In this document: positions 47,166 through 62,639 of the stretch, piece by piece
How positions within the stretch are numbered: position 1 is the first letter of the stretch
Layout: every line of letters starts with the position of its first letter
NCBI GenBank assembly: GCA_036925085.1
Contig: JAUPFP010000093.1
Location: 189,001 to 253,000, forward strand
DNA length: 64,000 nucleotides
Direction: 5' to 3'
From: Brachycybe producta
Taxonomy: Eukaryota > Arthropoda > Diplopoda > Playtdesmida > Andrognathidae
Made by a program: the position numbers and the translations under genes
The notes under the pieces: generated by a model
What the model was told of the DNA's origin: nothing
Seen by the model: only the letters and a program-made list of their open reading frames with translations
Databases searched by the model: none

Positions 47166-48980
47166 ATGCCTAAAGTTCAATTATCAGTAGCTCAAAGAAT
47201 GAGAGAATTTCCAACAGATTCTTTCATAAACGAAAATGAAAAATTATTTTGTACTTTATGTAATGTTTATGTAAGATATGAAAGAAAATCCATTGTACAT
47301 TTGCATACTAGAAGTGCCAAACATTTAAAAAGAAAAACGAAACTAGAAAAGATTGATGTAGGAGGAGGTGGTGATGAGGGAATGGTTGAGGACATGATGA
47401 CTGAGGAAGATCTTCCACAAGGTTCTGGTGCAGCTGGTACCAGCAGCAACAGCACCTCAAAGGAAACTCTTTCTCGTGTGAGTGTCACAGTTAAAACACT
47501 TCGAGAAAACACATCCAAGATGATTTCAGTATTTTCTGAAGTCGGTATACCACTTGATGTCTTTAAGAATAAGACATTTAGACAATGGGTTGCAAAAGAC
47601 ACTTGTGTTAAGAGGCCACCAACTGAATCCGGTGTCAAAAAATATCTCGGAGAATCAGGTGTTAATGACACAGAGCTCACAAAGAAGAAATGTCGTGAAA
47701 GAGACGTGTTCGTAATCATAGACGAGAGCACCGACTTGAAAAGTTATAAATTGGTTAATATTCTCGTTGGACCTCTCGGTTTCGTAGATTCCGAAAGCGA
47801 AAGAGCACGTCTCGTGACGAGTAAAATTGTCGATCGTTGTACCGCAGACGTTTTGGTCGATCTCGTACTCGATGCCATAAATAATATCGAAGTTTCTAGA
47901 AATAATCTTTTGTGTCTTTTGTCTTATAATGCTCCTTATATGCAGGATGTTACGGATCGACTAAGCGGAGTTTGCAAAAGGCTTCTACATTCTACGTGTT
48001 GGTCTCACGTACTTCGATTGTGTTCCGAAGAGATCCGTAGTACTCTTAAGTTTGCTGATCGCTTCGTTGCTTGCGTAACGAGTGCGCTGACAGCCGTACC
48101 GGCACGCAAAGAGTTTCTTCTTGACTGTCTCGTCAAAGAGGGACTGGTGCCGAAGTTACCTCCGGCTTTAGTTGTTACTCGATGGAAGACTTGGTTGCAA
48201 GCTGTGAAATATCACAGCGAAAACTACAACGCTATCAAATGCTGGATTCACGAAGAGGATCACGAGAGTAGCGCCGATATGATGGAACTAGCAACGTTAG
48301 TGACCGATGTGAATCAACCGGTTCTTACAAGCCAGTTACATTCGGTAGCTAGAGTGGCAGACGCGATTTGTGCGAAGATCAAAGTGCTCGAGTGTCGTAA
48401 AGTTGACGCGAGTCAAGTGTGGCTTCATTTGAATAATCTTTTAGAGCTCGTTCAAATTTGCTGCGTTCCCTGTAAGACATTAATGGCTTATTTAGGTGGA
48501 CGTCATACGGCGTATCAGTTCTGGAGCCAAGTACAAGTTCTGGATCCTACGAGAGCCTCGCAGGATCCGTTTCTTAACGGAATACCGCGAGAACTACTTA
48601 GATTTGCCGATACAAACGTATCGCAGGCTGCATTAGCTCACGAATGGGCACAGTACAAAGTTATGCTTCAGGAAGATAACCAACGTGCCATCGTTTCTAC
48701 GTTGTCGTTCTGGAAGAGAAACAAGAGTCGAATGCCGCATTTAAGTAATCTCGCTTCGAAGGCACTTACGGTGCCCGCTTGTAGTTCGGCTTTCGAGCGT
48801 AGGTTCTCGACGCTCAGCTGGTTACTAAGCAGAAAAAGCTCTTTTACGAAGTCCAACGTGTTGATACAGTTACGCTTAGCTTATAATGCAGTGGATGATC
48901 ATCCTCAACAGGAAAGCGATGAATCGGATGTGGAAAGTATTGAATCGAAGCCAAACATGTCTTATTTTAATCACGATTGA
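47166..48980 (+). CDS. hAT-superfamily transposase-like protein with CGGBP1-type zinc finger, possibly inactive
   Basis: 604 residues, uninterrupted, starting at the first ATG (MPKVQLSVAQRM). N-terminal BED/CGGBP1-like zinc finger: C29, C32, H47, H53 in LFCTLCN ... HTRSAKH. RNase H-like core: first catalytic Asp D186 in VIIDESTD. The second, expected in an SDNA-type motif, is Tyr at residue 254 (SYNAPYM); the 68-residue spacing equals that between D180 and D248 of Hermes. CWSHVLRL supplies the C..H element, TRWKTWLQ the insertion-domain region. The C-terminal dimerisation segment NLASKALTVPACSSAFERRF is present (about residues 525-544). Codons are AT-rich before about 47680 and CpG-rich after it, like host exons. 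No terminal inverted repeats seen. Either a decayed element or a domesticated gene. Confidence 0.85.
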   Translation: MPKVQLSVAQRMREFPTDSFINENEKLFCTLCNVYVRYERKSIVHLHTRSAKHLKRKTKLEKIDVGGGGDEGMVEDMMTEEDLPQGSGAAGTSSNSTSKETLSRVSVTVKTLRENTSKMISVFSEVGIPLDVFKNKTFRQWVAKDTCVKRPPTESGVKKYLGESGVNDTELTKKKCRERDVFVIIDESTDLKSYKLVNILVGPLGFVDSESERARLVTSKIVDRCTADVLVDLVLDAINNIEVSRNNLLCLLSYNAPYMQDVTDRLSGVCKRLLHSTCWSHVLRLCSEEIRSTLKFADRFVACVTSALTAVPARKEFLLDCLVKEGLVPKLPPALVVTRWKTWLQAVKYHSENYNAIKCWIHEEDHESSADMMELATLVTDVNQPVLTSQLHSVARVADAICAKIKVLECRKVDASQVWLHLNNLLELVQICCVPCKTLMAYLGGRHTAYQFWSQVQVLDPTRASQDPFLNGIPRELLRFADTNVSQAALAHEWAQYKVMLQEDNQRAIVSTLSFWKRNKSRMPHLSNLASKALTVPACSSAFERRFSTLSWLLSRKSSFTKSNVLIQLRLAYNAVDDHPQQESDESDVESIESKPNMSYFNHD

Positions 48981-49012
48981 AAGCTTTGAGTGTCTTCGCT
49001 TGTGAGTAATAC

Positions 49013-49340
49013 TTTTGTAGTGGTCGAGTTCGACTGCAAAATGTAGTCGGCATATGTGCAAATGTTAAGCGTCTTTCCATAGCAATACATGGTCGGCCAC
49101 CTGCGACAACATTTTGTGGTTGAAATGGACTACTCAAAAGTGGTTCTCGTGCCAAGGTTCGGAAACACGAACCACTTTTTGGTTGTCGATGATTTTGATT
49201 GCAAAATGAGGTTGGGTTGTCGCCAAAACCCGACCACTTAAAAATTTTTCGTAAAAGTACATTGCAACCACAGCCCAACCACCTGTATCTTCATTTTGCA
49301 GTCGAACTCGACCACCAGAAGTGGTCTGTGTGCCAAAGGG
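49013..49340. repeat. Inverted-repeat element next to the transposase ORF
   Basis: Arms TGGTCGAGTTCGACTGCAAA and its complement are perfect over 24 bp. Right end continues AGAAGTGGTCTGTGTGCCAA, echoing TACACGGACCACTTTTG of 24356. Interior repeats CCACTTTT and TTGCAAAATGAG. Confidence 0.75.
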
Positions 49341-49499
49341 AATAAGATTAACATTTTTGTAATTGATATGTGAAATTATATTGTGTAAACCACAACAAAT
49401 TAATTATGTCTAAAAAAAATACATAAATTTCAGATTATTTTATAAAAAAAGTCATTGTAAAATACGTCAATGAAGACAAATAATGAAATTTTAAAGAAA

Positions 49500-50400
49500 A
49501 AAATTTAAAGTGTTTTAGAAACTAGAAGGGGTAGCTCAATCATTTAAAGGTATTTTCATGTTTGGCATATCTTTTAAAATAAGCTTTTTATGTCAGTTTG
49601 AAAACGGCACAACTTCTTATTTTCGTGATTTATCTACCCTTCTAGTCTATAACATACAGTACTTTCTATTAAAATTAAGTGAAACTTTGAAAGTGTTTTA
49701 GAAACTAGAAGGGTAGATCCATCGTTTGAAGGTAATTCCATGTTGAAAATAATAAAAATAATAAAATAATATATATTTTCGTCTATAAAGTTCATTTTGA
49801 AAGATATCAACATAAAAATAAAATACTTTTAAGTGATCCAGGTATCCTTCTAGTTTATAACATACTTTCAGTTAACATGAAATGAAATTTGGAAGTGTTT
49901 TTAGAAAGTAGAAGCATAGCCCAATCATTTAAAGAATATTTTATGTTATCTTTTAAAATAAGCTTTTTGTGTCAATTTGAAATTATTTTTTTTTCTACAT
50001 AAAGTTTATTTTGAAAGATGTCAACATGAAAAAAATGCTAAAATATTAAATAATAAGTAGCCATTGTAAAGTATGCAAATGAAGGCGAAAGATGGTTATT
50101 AACGAAGAAATAGGAAGGGTTTTAGAAACTAGAAGGGTAGCTCAATCACTTAAAGGCTGTTTTCATATTGACATCTTTCAAAATAAACTTTTTTATGCTT
50201 GTTTGAAAATGATCCAACTTTTAAGCAAAACAGTCCTTTGCAAACAATTTTTTTTTAAGTTTTTGTCTATAAAAAGTTTATTCTGAACGATACCAACATG
50301 AAATACCCTTTTAAGTGATTGAGAGCTACCCTTCTAGTTTCTAAAACACTTTCTAGTTTCTCTTCTCAGATCCTGAAAGACAGAATGTTTAAGAAGAGTC
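49500..50400. repeat. Family A cluster
   Basis: Copies at about 49500-49640, 49665-49870, 49880-50040 and 50085-50400, each with GAAACTAGAAGGGTAG-type blocks and mirrors. Confidence 0.75.
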
Positions 50401-50537
50401 GAAAATAAACCACAAGCCATTTTCTTGCATATTTTGCAAGAGGTTTCAGGGGTTATTTTCTAATTGCTTAAAATTCACAATTGCTTAAAATTCACAATTC
50501 CTAAAAAAAAAAAAATTTACACATTTAATTCGTAATT

Positions 50538-50543
50538 TTTATT
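50538..50543 (-). terminator. Polyadenylation signal of the NEK8-like gene
   Basis: AATAAA on the minus strand, 93 bases past the stop codon. Its position supports 50636 as the true end of the coding region. Confidence 0.6.
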
Positions 50544-50635
50544 TGCATAAAAGTTTTGATAAAACAACAACAAAAATAGAACAAGACGAAGAGACCACAC
50601 GAGCGAATACGACATCAATTCTAATCCCTAGTAAA

Positions 50636-54613
<3,978 letters not shown>

Positions 54614-55504
54614 TTCCTATGTAAAAACAACGCGTTAACGTAACTGACGGGCGAGAAAGTGGTCGTAAATACGGCTGTCACTAGATGGCAGCATCATTCG
54701 CAAAAACAAAATTATTTTATGTACGGAAGTTTGGTCAGCTCATTAACACGTCACTTTTTCCTATTTTATCAGTATAATACTAATTCCAACGAGACTGTTT
54801 AGAGTGTATAATTGTATTTTTATATTTAATGCCGTTAATTATAACCTCTAAACAGTCCCCATTAATTGTGATCCTCATAATCAGTGAGTTATTCATCGAT
54901 TTATCTAGTGGTGTGATTTGTCTTTCATATATTTTTTTATAGATATTACGTCACAATGATGTTTACTGGTGGATTAAACGATGAATAACAGATTGTGCCG
55001 AATTTTTTTGGCTGTGAGCCTGTGAATTTCCTTGTGAATTCGTACTTATGAGTTATGAGTCTTATGACGTCACTAACAGTTAATTCGCATTAATGTGATG
55101 TCCTTTACAGTGCTCCGTATTAACCGGAAAAGTGAATTTGGCGCGAAATACATGACTGCCATGTTACTTCCGGTTGGTTACCTATTGGTTTCTTATGAAA
55201 ATTATACTAGCGTTAGCCCATTAGTATTAGCAGAGCGCATGCGTATTGCCATCTTATCGGTTTTTTATAGGTTTCCTATAGTGAACGTCTCATCGGCAGT
55301 TTCCATTGGTGATCAATAGATAGCGCTGCTAACGCAACTCTGCAATCAGTTTCTTATATAAAACGATAAGATGGCAATACGCATGCGCTCTGCTATTACT
55401 GATGGGCTAACGCTAGTACATTTTTATGAAGAATTTCAGCGCGAAATATCAATGAAAACTGTCTGAAATCTTCAAATAAACGGCGAAAAAACGTATTTTA
55501 ATTG
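54614..55504. promoter_or_regulatory. Shared upstream region of NEK8-like kinase and NDC1
   Basis: About 890 bp between two divergent ATGs. Contains a perfect CRE TGACGTCA (55065-55072), a half site TTACGTCA near 54948, a family F hairpin (54795-54862) and a family E element (55206-55417) that lies close to the NDC1 start. Bidirectional promoter function is inferred from layout. Confidence 0.5.
55206..55417. repeat. Family E inverted-repeat element (MITE)
   Basis: Ends ACTAGCGTTAGCCCATTAGT and mirror; ends 87 bases before the first NDC1 ATG, so it lies in the promoter or 5' UTR. No clear target duplication. Confidence 0.88.
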
Positions 55505-58500
55505 ATGATGGAGGGTTCTTACAAAGATATTCAATCGTGGTTCTTACAAGAAGTTTATTATTGGCGTTTAACTAGAACCGTTTTATGGACGAGTATTGCT
55601 CAACTTTTTATGTTCGTTTTTGTCACTTTTCTTCTGAATTTCAACGTTTTTGAGCCATTTCGTTTGTTTGAAGGTTGTATTCTACGTCTTTATGGCCATT
55701 TCGACTGATATAGTTTACTTAAATTTTATTATTTCAGGTGGATTGTCGTTTTTTCTGAGTTTAATCAGTTTCGGCTTCGTTTTGACTGTAATAACTGTTC
55801 TTTTGGTCTTCAGTTTTGCATCCAATTACAAGCGTAAATTAAAAAAAAAAACTATTGAAAGTTGTTTATTATTAATTTTAATTTGTTTCTTTACGGTTTT
55901 GTTTTTTTGTTCCAGTTTCTGCGGTTGTTTTTTCAACGGTTTTCGAGACGATCGTTCATTTAATTCATCATCGACGATTGTCGTCTGTTTTAGGATTCAC
56001 TTTTGTCGGAGGTTTTTCTAGTTTTTTATACCTGAGTGCGGCCGAAAGTCCTTATTCTGTTTTAACGAAAGACTGTGAACAGAAATACGGAGGAGAACGG
56101 TGAGATTTAGGGTTTTTTTTTCATAAAGCAATTATTACGTATTTTGTTCTCGCATTTTAGGGAAGTTGAAAAAATCTTTTAATTCTTTATAACCATTTTT
56201 AAGTCACTTAAAATTTATCGGATAGCTTTTGTATTTTTTTCTATTCATTTGAAAATACGTTCTACAATGGTTTTCCTATACAGCGGAGGATAAATGGAAT
56301 AGAAAGCTGCTTATTATTGTATTTTCTGAAGTTACATTAAGAAGAAATCGAAATTGTTCTAGAAACTATAAGATTAAAGGGACCACTGAAGAGAAAGTTT
56401 GCGTTAATATATTTTTCAAAATAAAATTTTTATTCCGGAATTGAAAATCTTCTATAAACTCGAAGATTGGAAGAATCACAGAAGGGATTTTGTTGTCAAT
56501 AATTATCTTTCAAAATAAATTTTTTATGGTAAAATTGAAAGTGTTTTAAAAACTAGAAGGTTAAATAAACAACATACGGTTTTTTTATTTTAATATCTTT
56601 CCAAATATACTTTTTTTTTTACGGAGAAAGAATAATCTTGTTTTTTGTTTTCAGTTCTGAACTTTGTTTGAATTCCAATTACGTCCTCCTTCTTTTAAGC
56701 GGTTGTTACGTTGGTTTTGTTTACGGAATCGGAGTCTGCATAAAAAACTACAACTATGTTTCATTTCCTATTATACAGGTACGTGATCGGTTTTTTTTTA
56801 TATCAATCATGTTGTTGTGTTAATTTTTGACGAAACGTTAGAAACTGAAAGTTATCAAAGCATAAAAGCCTAAAACACGAGGCAAAATACAAGCTCAAGT
56901 GGCTTGTGAAAATTATAATCTTTGAAAATTTGATTTGATTTGAAAAATTACTCTGCAAGCAGCCATAAAAGGCCTATGGCAGAGGGACAAGAGTCCAAGT
57001 GCAGCATAGAAAATGCATTGTCAAAACCAGAAAATATAAAACCCTATTGATATAATCCCAACAACAATTTCAATATTTTTTTTTAATGCTGCAAATATAT
57101 GCATTGTCAAAACAAAACAAAATTATGACTCCCATAAAATACGTTTTTCCTGCACAAAATCTCCGGCAAGCGAGTTCCATTGTCGAATCGCCCTAGGGAC
57201 AAATGACCAGTAATAAGAATCGGGGACGATCGTTTCCATTTATTCAATTGACGTTACAAGATACAATGATTTTTATGTTTTGGCAGCAAAGCAAGTTCAT
57301 TCAGATCAAAGGAACACTCCTATCGAAACTGAAAGAAGCGATGACGGATTGTTTAACGAGTATAAAGTGGTTCCTTTTAGTTTATTCTCTATTTGGTAAG
57401 TTTCAAGGTGGTTTGTCAGATTAAAGGTTTTAAGATATTGTCATGAAAAAACTTTTAACATAATTTTAACCTTTCTAGTTTTGAAAACGATTTGAATTTT
57501 TTTTTCTCGTAATGTTGTTTCTAAAAAAAACGTCTCTTTAATTTCAATTATAGTTTTTTTTAAATGGTTTATTTTAAACAGTTATTTAATTTTTTTTAAA
57601 AAAATTTTATAAATTTATTTTCGTGATGGTTTTAGGCTTTCAAATTCAACGTTGGTTGTCGCTTCTTCTGAACTTACCCGTTGTGTAAGTTTGTCTTGTT
57701 TTATTTCAGTAAACTATCCTCAAATTTATCAAAATACATCTTTTTTTTCGTCTGTTACGATAGATTAACTTCGTGGCTCGCTGTTCTATTGGATGTTGTA
57801 GATGTCCACTTGCTATGGACCGCGTTTCTCGTTGCCACGGCTATAAACTTTCATTTTTTGATGGCCTCCTATTTGTTTCGAGTTTTTCAAACGGAGGTAA
57901 AACGTAATTTTCAGTTTGCACTTTTAAGTCGTTTCTGAAACTGGTATGTTCTTTTTACAGAGGTTTTCATTTGCGGTGGAAAGTCCTTTCGAGAGCGATA
58001 AATGCAGGACGTTGGCAAATGCTTTAAAATGCGTCCAGTTTCCGCTCGTCAGATATTTAGGTTTTCTCGATTTATCGCTCGTTTGTCAACAGTCGCCTTC
58101 GAAGAGGAGAGATATTTTTAGTTTAAGTCAGATCGGTACGTCATTTTCAGATTGTTGTCTGTTTTTTCTTTCTTATCGTTATATTCTGACAGACATTATG
58201 TTATTTTTTGGGGGGGGTGTGGGGTGTTTTTTCTACAGGTGGTCATCCGCATAATTGGAACGAAGTGGCTAATGAGTGTTTAGAATTAGTTCATAAAGTA
58301 ACAGAAAGAATTAAAACGTTTTGTGAGCCACAGCCTTCGTCGAAAAAGTTGTCAGAAAGTAATTCTTGGTTATTTGTCTATTTTTGACGGTTCTAGTGCG
58401 AAATTTTGTATATAAAATGGCCCATAATAGAAAATATATTCCATAAATCCCCAAAAAGCTTTAAAAGCCTTTGCTTTAAAAACAAAGAGGCCAAAATGCT

Positions 58501-60062
58501 ATAAAAGGCCTCCTGAGGGGCTCAACCGGTCCTAGAAGGTTAACAGTTTTTGTATCAAGATTCAAGAACTTTTAAAATTCCCTAAAAAAAAATGAGAAAA
58601 ATCACCGCCAAAAATCGAACTGCTCTTAAAAGTTCCAAAATGTATCACATTTTACATTCAATTATGAATTCGTTAGCTTATTTTTAATTTGAACATTTAC
58701 AAAATGAACTTCAGATACGATCGTTGCCGAGAAACATTACTCTTCGCCATCAAAACTAAATTCCACGGACTTAACCTACGAACTATGGAAGTCGCAGAGA
58801 TCGTTTGCAGTGTCTCCTGTTGCAGTTTCGAGAAGCCCACAAAAGAGTGCAAATGGTTATTATTTCGTCACTATTTCTCTTTCAAGTCGGGTTGTTTTAA
58901 AAATGTTTTTCACAGTTTTGTCTTTTTTTAAACATAAAGAGAATTCATCTGAACTTCCGTTTCCATTTAACTTGTTGCCACTTCTGTTTGTTTGTTTAAA
59001 ACGGAGTTTTTTGCAAAAGATTTTTGAGGTACGATGTCATAAGTACAGAACCCTAGTAAATGGTTTTAGACTTTGTTTTTTTTTTGTTTATTTGCAGTTT
59101 TGGACATCGGTTACGAAATATCATTTGTTTGAGTTTTTTTTCAAAGAGTCTCAGGAAATTAGCATTCGAAAGATATTTGTCGAAAGCCAGCTTGATATTT
59201 GGGCTATCGAAGGTGATAAAAAAGAGTGTTTTTGAAGGGAAATTTGGAGAGCGTTTACAATTTATGATGATGTTGCAATGAAGTCGATAGGTCGGTCGGA
59301 CAAAATTTTTCAAGAGAAGTGTTGTTTTATATTTTCAGCGATTTCGTTTCTCGTGGCAGCTTCGTTTAAGGAAGACAAATACGGAGTCGTGCAGAAAGAC
59401 TTGCCCGATATTTTGACATCACTGCTTGATCTACATCAGGTTATTTTTTGTTGGTGGGATATTGGTTTGGTGGGCAACCTTTTTTTTTTTTTGGTAATTA
59501 AGTTCCGAAAAGTTTTGAAAAAGTTTTTCTTTTGAAACCGACTTGAAGTAAATGTTTTTCGAAAATAAACTTTTTATAGATAAAAAGCCTATTTTAAAAG
59601 ATGTTAGGAATGAAAATACACTTAAGTGATTGAACTATCCCTTCTAGTTTCTAAAAACTAGAAGGGTAACTACTTTTGTAGTAAACTACAAGTGTAATGG
59701 TGAAAATTCTTCTTAAGATGTTTTATGAACACCCGACTTTCAAACTCTTGATTTTGGTTTTTCAAACTTTTTTTTAATAGGCTTTAAAAAGACTTCAAAA
59801 GATGGAAACTGGTATTTTAAAAAATACGTCAAAGTTGAGTCATCCAGTTGATCGTCTTAAAACCTTGTTAAAATCTACCATTAAATTGGCTCTGTATAGA
59901 ATTTCGACAACTTTCGGAAACCATTTGACGTAATCTTTATATTTATAGTTTTATTTAGAATATGTTTTTTTTTAAAGAATTTTCTTTTTTATTGACAGGT
60001 CTATTTCGTTGTCAAATGAGAACAGAAACCAACTTAACCAATTCTTAACATTTCAGGAGTAA
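55505..60062 (+). CDS. NDC1: NDC1 (TMEM48) transmembrane nucleoporin, 14 exons
   Basis: Membrane nucleoporin that anchors nuclear pore complexes in the nuclear envelope. Exons: 55505-55673, 55738-55833, 55916-56099, 56655-56778, 57287-57395, 57636-57684, 57764-57896, 57961-58135, 58239-58358, 58715-59028, 59098-59212, 59339-59439, 59781-59929, 59999-60062; 633 residues against 674 in human. N-terminal half holds about six hydrophobic membrane segments. Family matches: VSFPIIQ then QSKF across intron 4, SPSKRRDIFSLSQ then GGHPHNW across intron 8, VAASFKEDKYGVVQKDLP, LALYRISTTFGNHL. The final exon, ending NQFLTFQE, matches the human QQFLEFKE end, so the TAA at 59930 within intron 13 is bypassed. 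Two adjacent ATGs open the gene (MMEGS). An AATAAA follows at 60108. Confidence 0.94.
56930..57221 (-). mobile_element. LINE 3' end in NDC1 intron 4
   Basis: Antisense to NDC1. Same sequence as 691-975 (over 90 percent identical by eye), with an (AAATC) repeat tail at about 56930-56945 and a 5' truncation at AAGAATC, 65 bases before the exon 5 acceptor. Confidence 0.85.
59540..59770. repeat. Family A remnant
   Basis: NDC1 intron 12. CTATCCCTTCTAGTTTCTAA directly abuts its mirror AACTAGAAGGGTAACTAC, giving a compact hairpin near 59650. Confidence 0.65.
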
Positions 60063-60107
60063 AAAAAATTTGCCTCATTTTCAGCATTTATTTTTTCTGT
60101 ATTTTGG

Positions 60108-60113
60108 AATAAA
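60108..60113 (+). terminator. NDC1 polyadenylation signal
   Basis: AATAAA, 46 bases after the stop, followed by T-rich and CACACA sequence. Confidence 0.65.
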
Positions 60114-61379
60114 TTTTTTTCACACACACTTTTTGTCATCACTGTAAGTTTGGTGTTGCGATAACAATTGTGCAACTTTGCGATTTAATCTAAAGGTCTT
60201 CTTTTTAAATCGAAAACAATGATGTTTTTTTCTACCCTCTAAACAGTCTTTTTGATTGCAAAAACATTTCTAATCGAAAATACTGTTCGGAAATTCCGAT
60301 TAAGTTTTTTTCAGTTTTAGTTTTTTAAAATTAGTATATAAATTTTTTATTAAATTTTCGTATTTTTATTTTTGTATGATGTACATGTATAAAACCGCGA
60401 AAGTATGAAATTAGTTATTCTGCATATTTACTAGCTAATTTGAAAATCAATTTGTAGTAAATTTACACTTTGTCTGTGACGATAGCCAATAGGCCAAATG
60501 GTTATATCAACAAAATAATCTAGATAATGCCTTAGCACCATTTTATTTATTAATTGGGATATTCTTTTAATTATTTTTCATATTGCCTAAAACGTAATTA
60601 AGTGTGTAGATTAGCTTTGAAATTGGTAATTTTATAGATTGACTAGTGAATTTGTAGAATGGCTGATACACGAGAATGAGATCACCCGTATAAGCTAATA
60701 ATCTAAACTTCACAGCGATTATAAAGTGAGCGTTTTCGTAGCACGTTAGCGTGGTAATGACGCATATAAGAAACGTCCGAAATGATTTGAGCAACTAAAC
60801 TTAATCGAACCATCATAATTAGTTTAAATTAGTTATTTGAGTCATTTAAACGATTTCGTGTATGACCCGTTATGTTCATTTATGCCATAATTGTGACGTC
60901 ATCGCTCGGTTATTTGTGAGCGGTTTTTGGAGCTTATATTTTGTTGTGTGATACTGTTTTATTTTAGCTGCCGTCAAGAAATGAAGAGGAGGCATGAGCG
61001 ACCCGTTTTCACTTAAATGATGAAGCCACGAGGTATCGTTTCACTAAATGAATAGGGTTGCCCAGTAAGGTGCTTTGGTTGTATACGTTACTTTTGTAAA
61101 ATGTAAGCCATATTAGTTCACCTGTATGATTTGATAAAATGACGTAGTCTCATATGTTGTTGTTATTTTCTTTCTAGAGCCGCGCCCACCAAGTAAGATG
61201 TATCAGACTTCAATAAAATAGTTCTAAAACGTATGTGGAATATTTTTACTTTAAATATATTTAAATCTAAGAAAATTTCAGTTATGACGATTGTAGTAGT
61301 TTATTAAATTTGATTCAGGTGTTAAGTCGCATGTTTTTCTACTGATGATAAGTATGGTCGATCGGTTACTATGCGACGG
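60114..61379. other. Intergenic stretch
   Basis: AT-rich, no exon recognised. A GC-rich pocket near 61180 (CTAGAGCCGCGCCCACCAA followed by GTAAGA) could be a tiny exon but lacks support. Confidence 0.45.
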
Positions 61380-61543
61380 GATGCGGATGATTATCAATCA
61401 ATGTGTTCGTGATGCGTCGCGTGATGGCAACAGTTGCCCATAGTGAGAAATTTCATAGGGCGCCGCCGCCGCCGCCGTTGCTGCTTCTATAGACACCGTA
61501 ACTGTGACGACTGGTCGTAGCGATCAACAACCGACACAGAAAG
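61380..61543 (+). promoter_or_regulatory. CpG-rich promoter-like island with possible noncoding first exon
   Basis: Contains GCGTCGCGTGATGG, a GCC triplet run (61460-61480) and GACGACTGGTCGTAGCG. It ends in CACAGAAAG followed by a GTGATG donor at 61544. A YY1-like AAAATGGCG lies at 61707. The likely gene runs rightward out of the window. Confidence 0.35.
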
Positions 61544-62639
61544 GTGATGTTTACCTTTCATTTATACGAATTACCTTTGCATTTTATTACGTACACTTAC
61601 GAATTATAAGTTAAGCAACTACTGTTATATGTGTCTGCTTTATTAAGCCGCATCTTTTATGCTTTTTTCATGCATTTTTCAGCTTCATTAATGTTAACGG
61701 AGATCCAAAATGGCGTCTTTTTTTTTTCTTCTTCTCTTGATCTCTCAAATGCGTTTCTAATTCTGTTTTAAAGCAATTTATCAGCGTTTATTTTAGTTTA
61801 TTATTACGTTTTGTTATAGTATGCATAATCTAGAAGCTTTTTATAGTTGTCATTTTTATGCGCGAAGGACCGATATCGGCTAAAAAAAGAATGAGCCGAA
61901 TTACGGCGAAGATTTTTTTAGCCGCCCGGAGGCCGATTCGATTCAATGGGGGGTTTTTATTTTAATGCACCTGTCTTCTTATGGCATATTTGAGGGTGTG
62001 GTTCTTATTTATTCAGATTTAAAATCAACGTATTTCATTTTAAATTAAATCTAAAGGTGTAATAAGATGTGTTTACGAAGTAAATAAGGTGTTTTAAATG
62101 CGGAAAAGGTATTTTTTTTTCAATAATATTTTTTTGATGGACGGAAAAAAAAACGGACAGATGGATGAGAAAGAGAGAGAGAGACTGAGAGGAAGATATC
62201 GAGACAGAGAGAAATTGGTTTGTGTAGCAACGCTATGGCAACCAATCAGCTTCCTCGTCTCATCTCTTCTCTTGCTTTTTTTTTATATCCGTTGCTATGA
62301 TGGCTAACATCGTCGTCTGGTGGCGGCGCATCCAACATCTCTTCATCCCTGGATTATTATTATTATTGTTGTGAACGGCGGGTCACGTGACTTGACATCA
62401 TTGATAGAGAGACCCCTCTCTCGTATTATTGTTTGTGTGTGTGTGGAACCCGCACGTTGTTTTTTGATTGGATGAAATGGTTTTGCGCGTGTTCATAAGC
62501 AATTTAATAATGTTGATCTCTCAATGAAGCGTGACAGTTGCAATACGTCTAAAAAAGGGTGTCCATTTAGCCTAAATCTGAGGTGTGGTCACAAAAATGT
62601 CATAATTTTCTAAGTGTGAACTACATTTTCACTATAAAT
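61544..62639. other. Intergenic or first-intron stretch
   Basis: No coding exon seen. GAGA-type repeat at 62167-62210, ATT triplets near 62350 and a TGTG run near 62430. Confidence 0.45.

Larger units (their letters stand above)
48981..50510. other. Intergenic stretch between transposase ORF and kinase 3' end
   Basis: 49013-49340: inverted repeat element with 24-bp perfect arms GTGGTCGAGTTCGACTGCAA (49018) and mirror TTGCAGTCGAACTCGACCAC (49298). 49500-50400: three or four family A copies in a row. No exon recognised. Confidence 0.6.

Noticed and set aside
59930..59935. TAA directly after GNHLT as the NDC1 stop
   Set aside because: GTAATC works as a donor and the next exon supplies the conserved QFLxFxE ending in frame.
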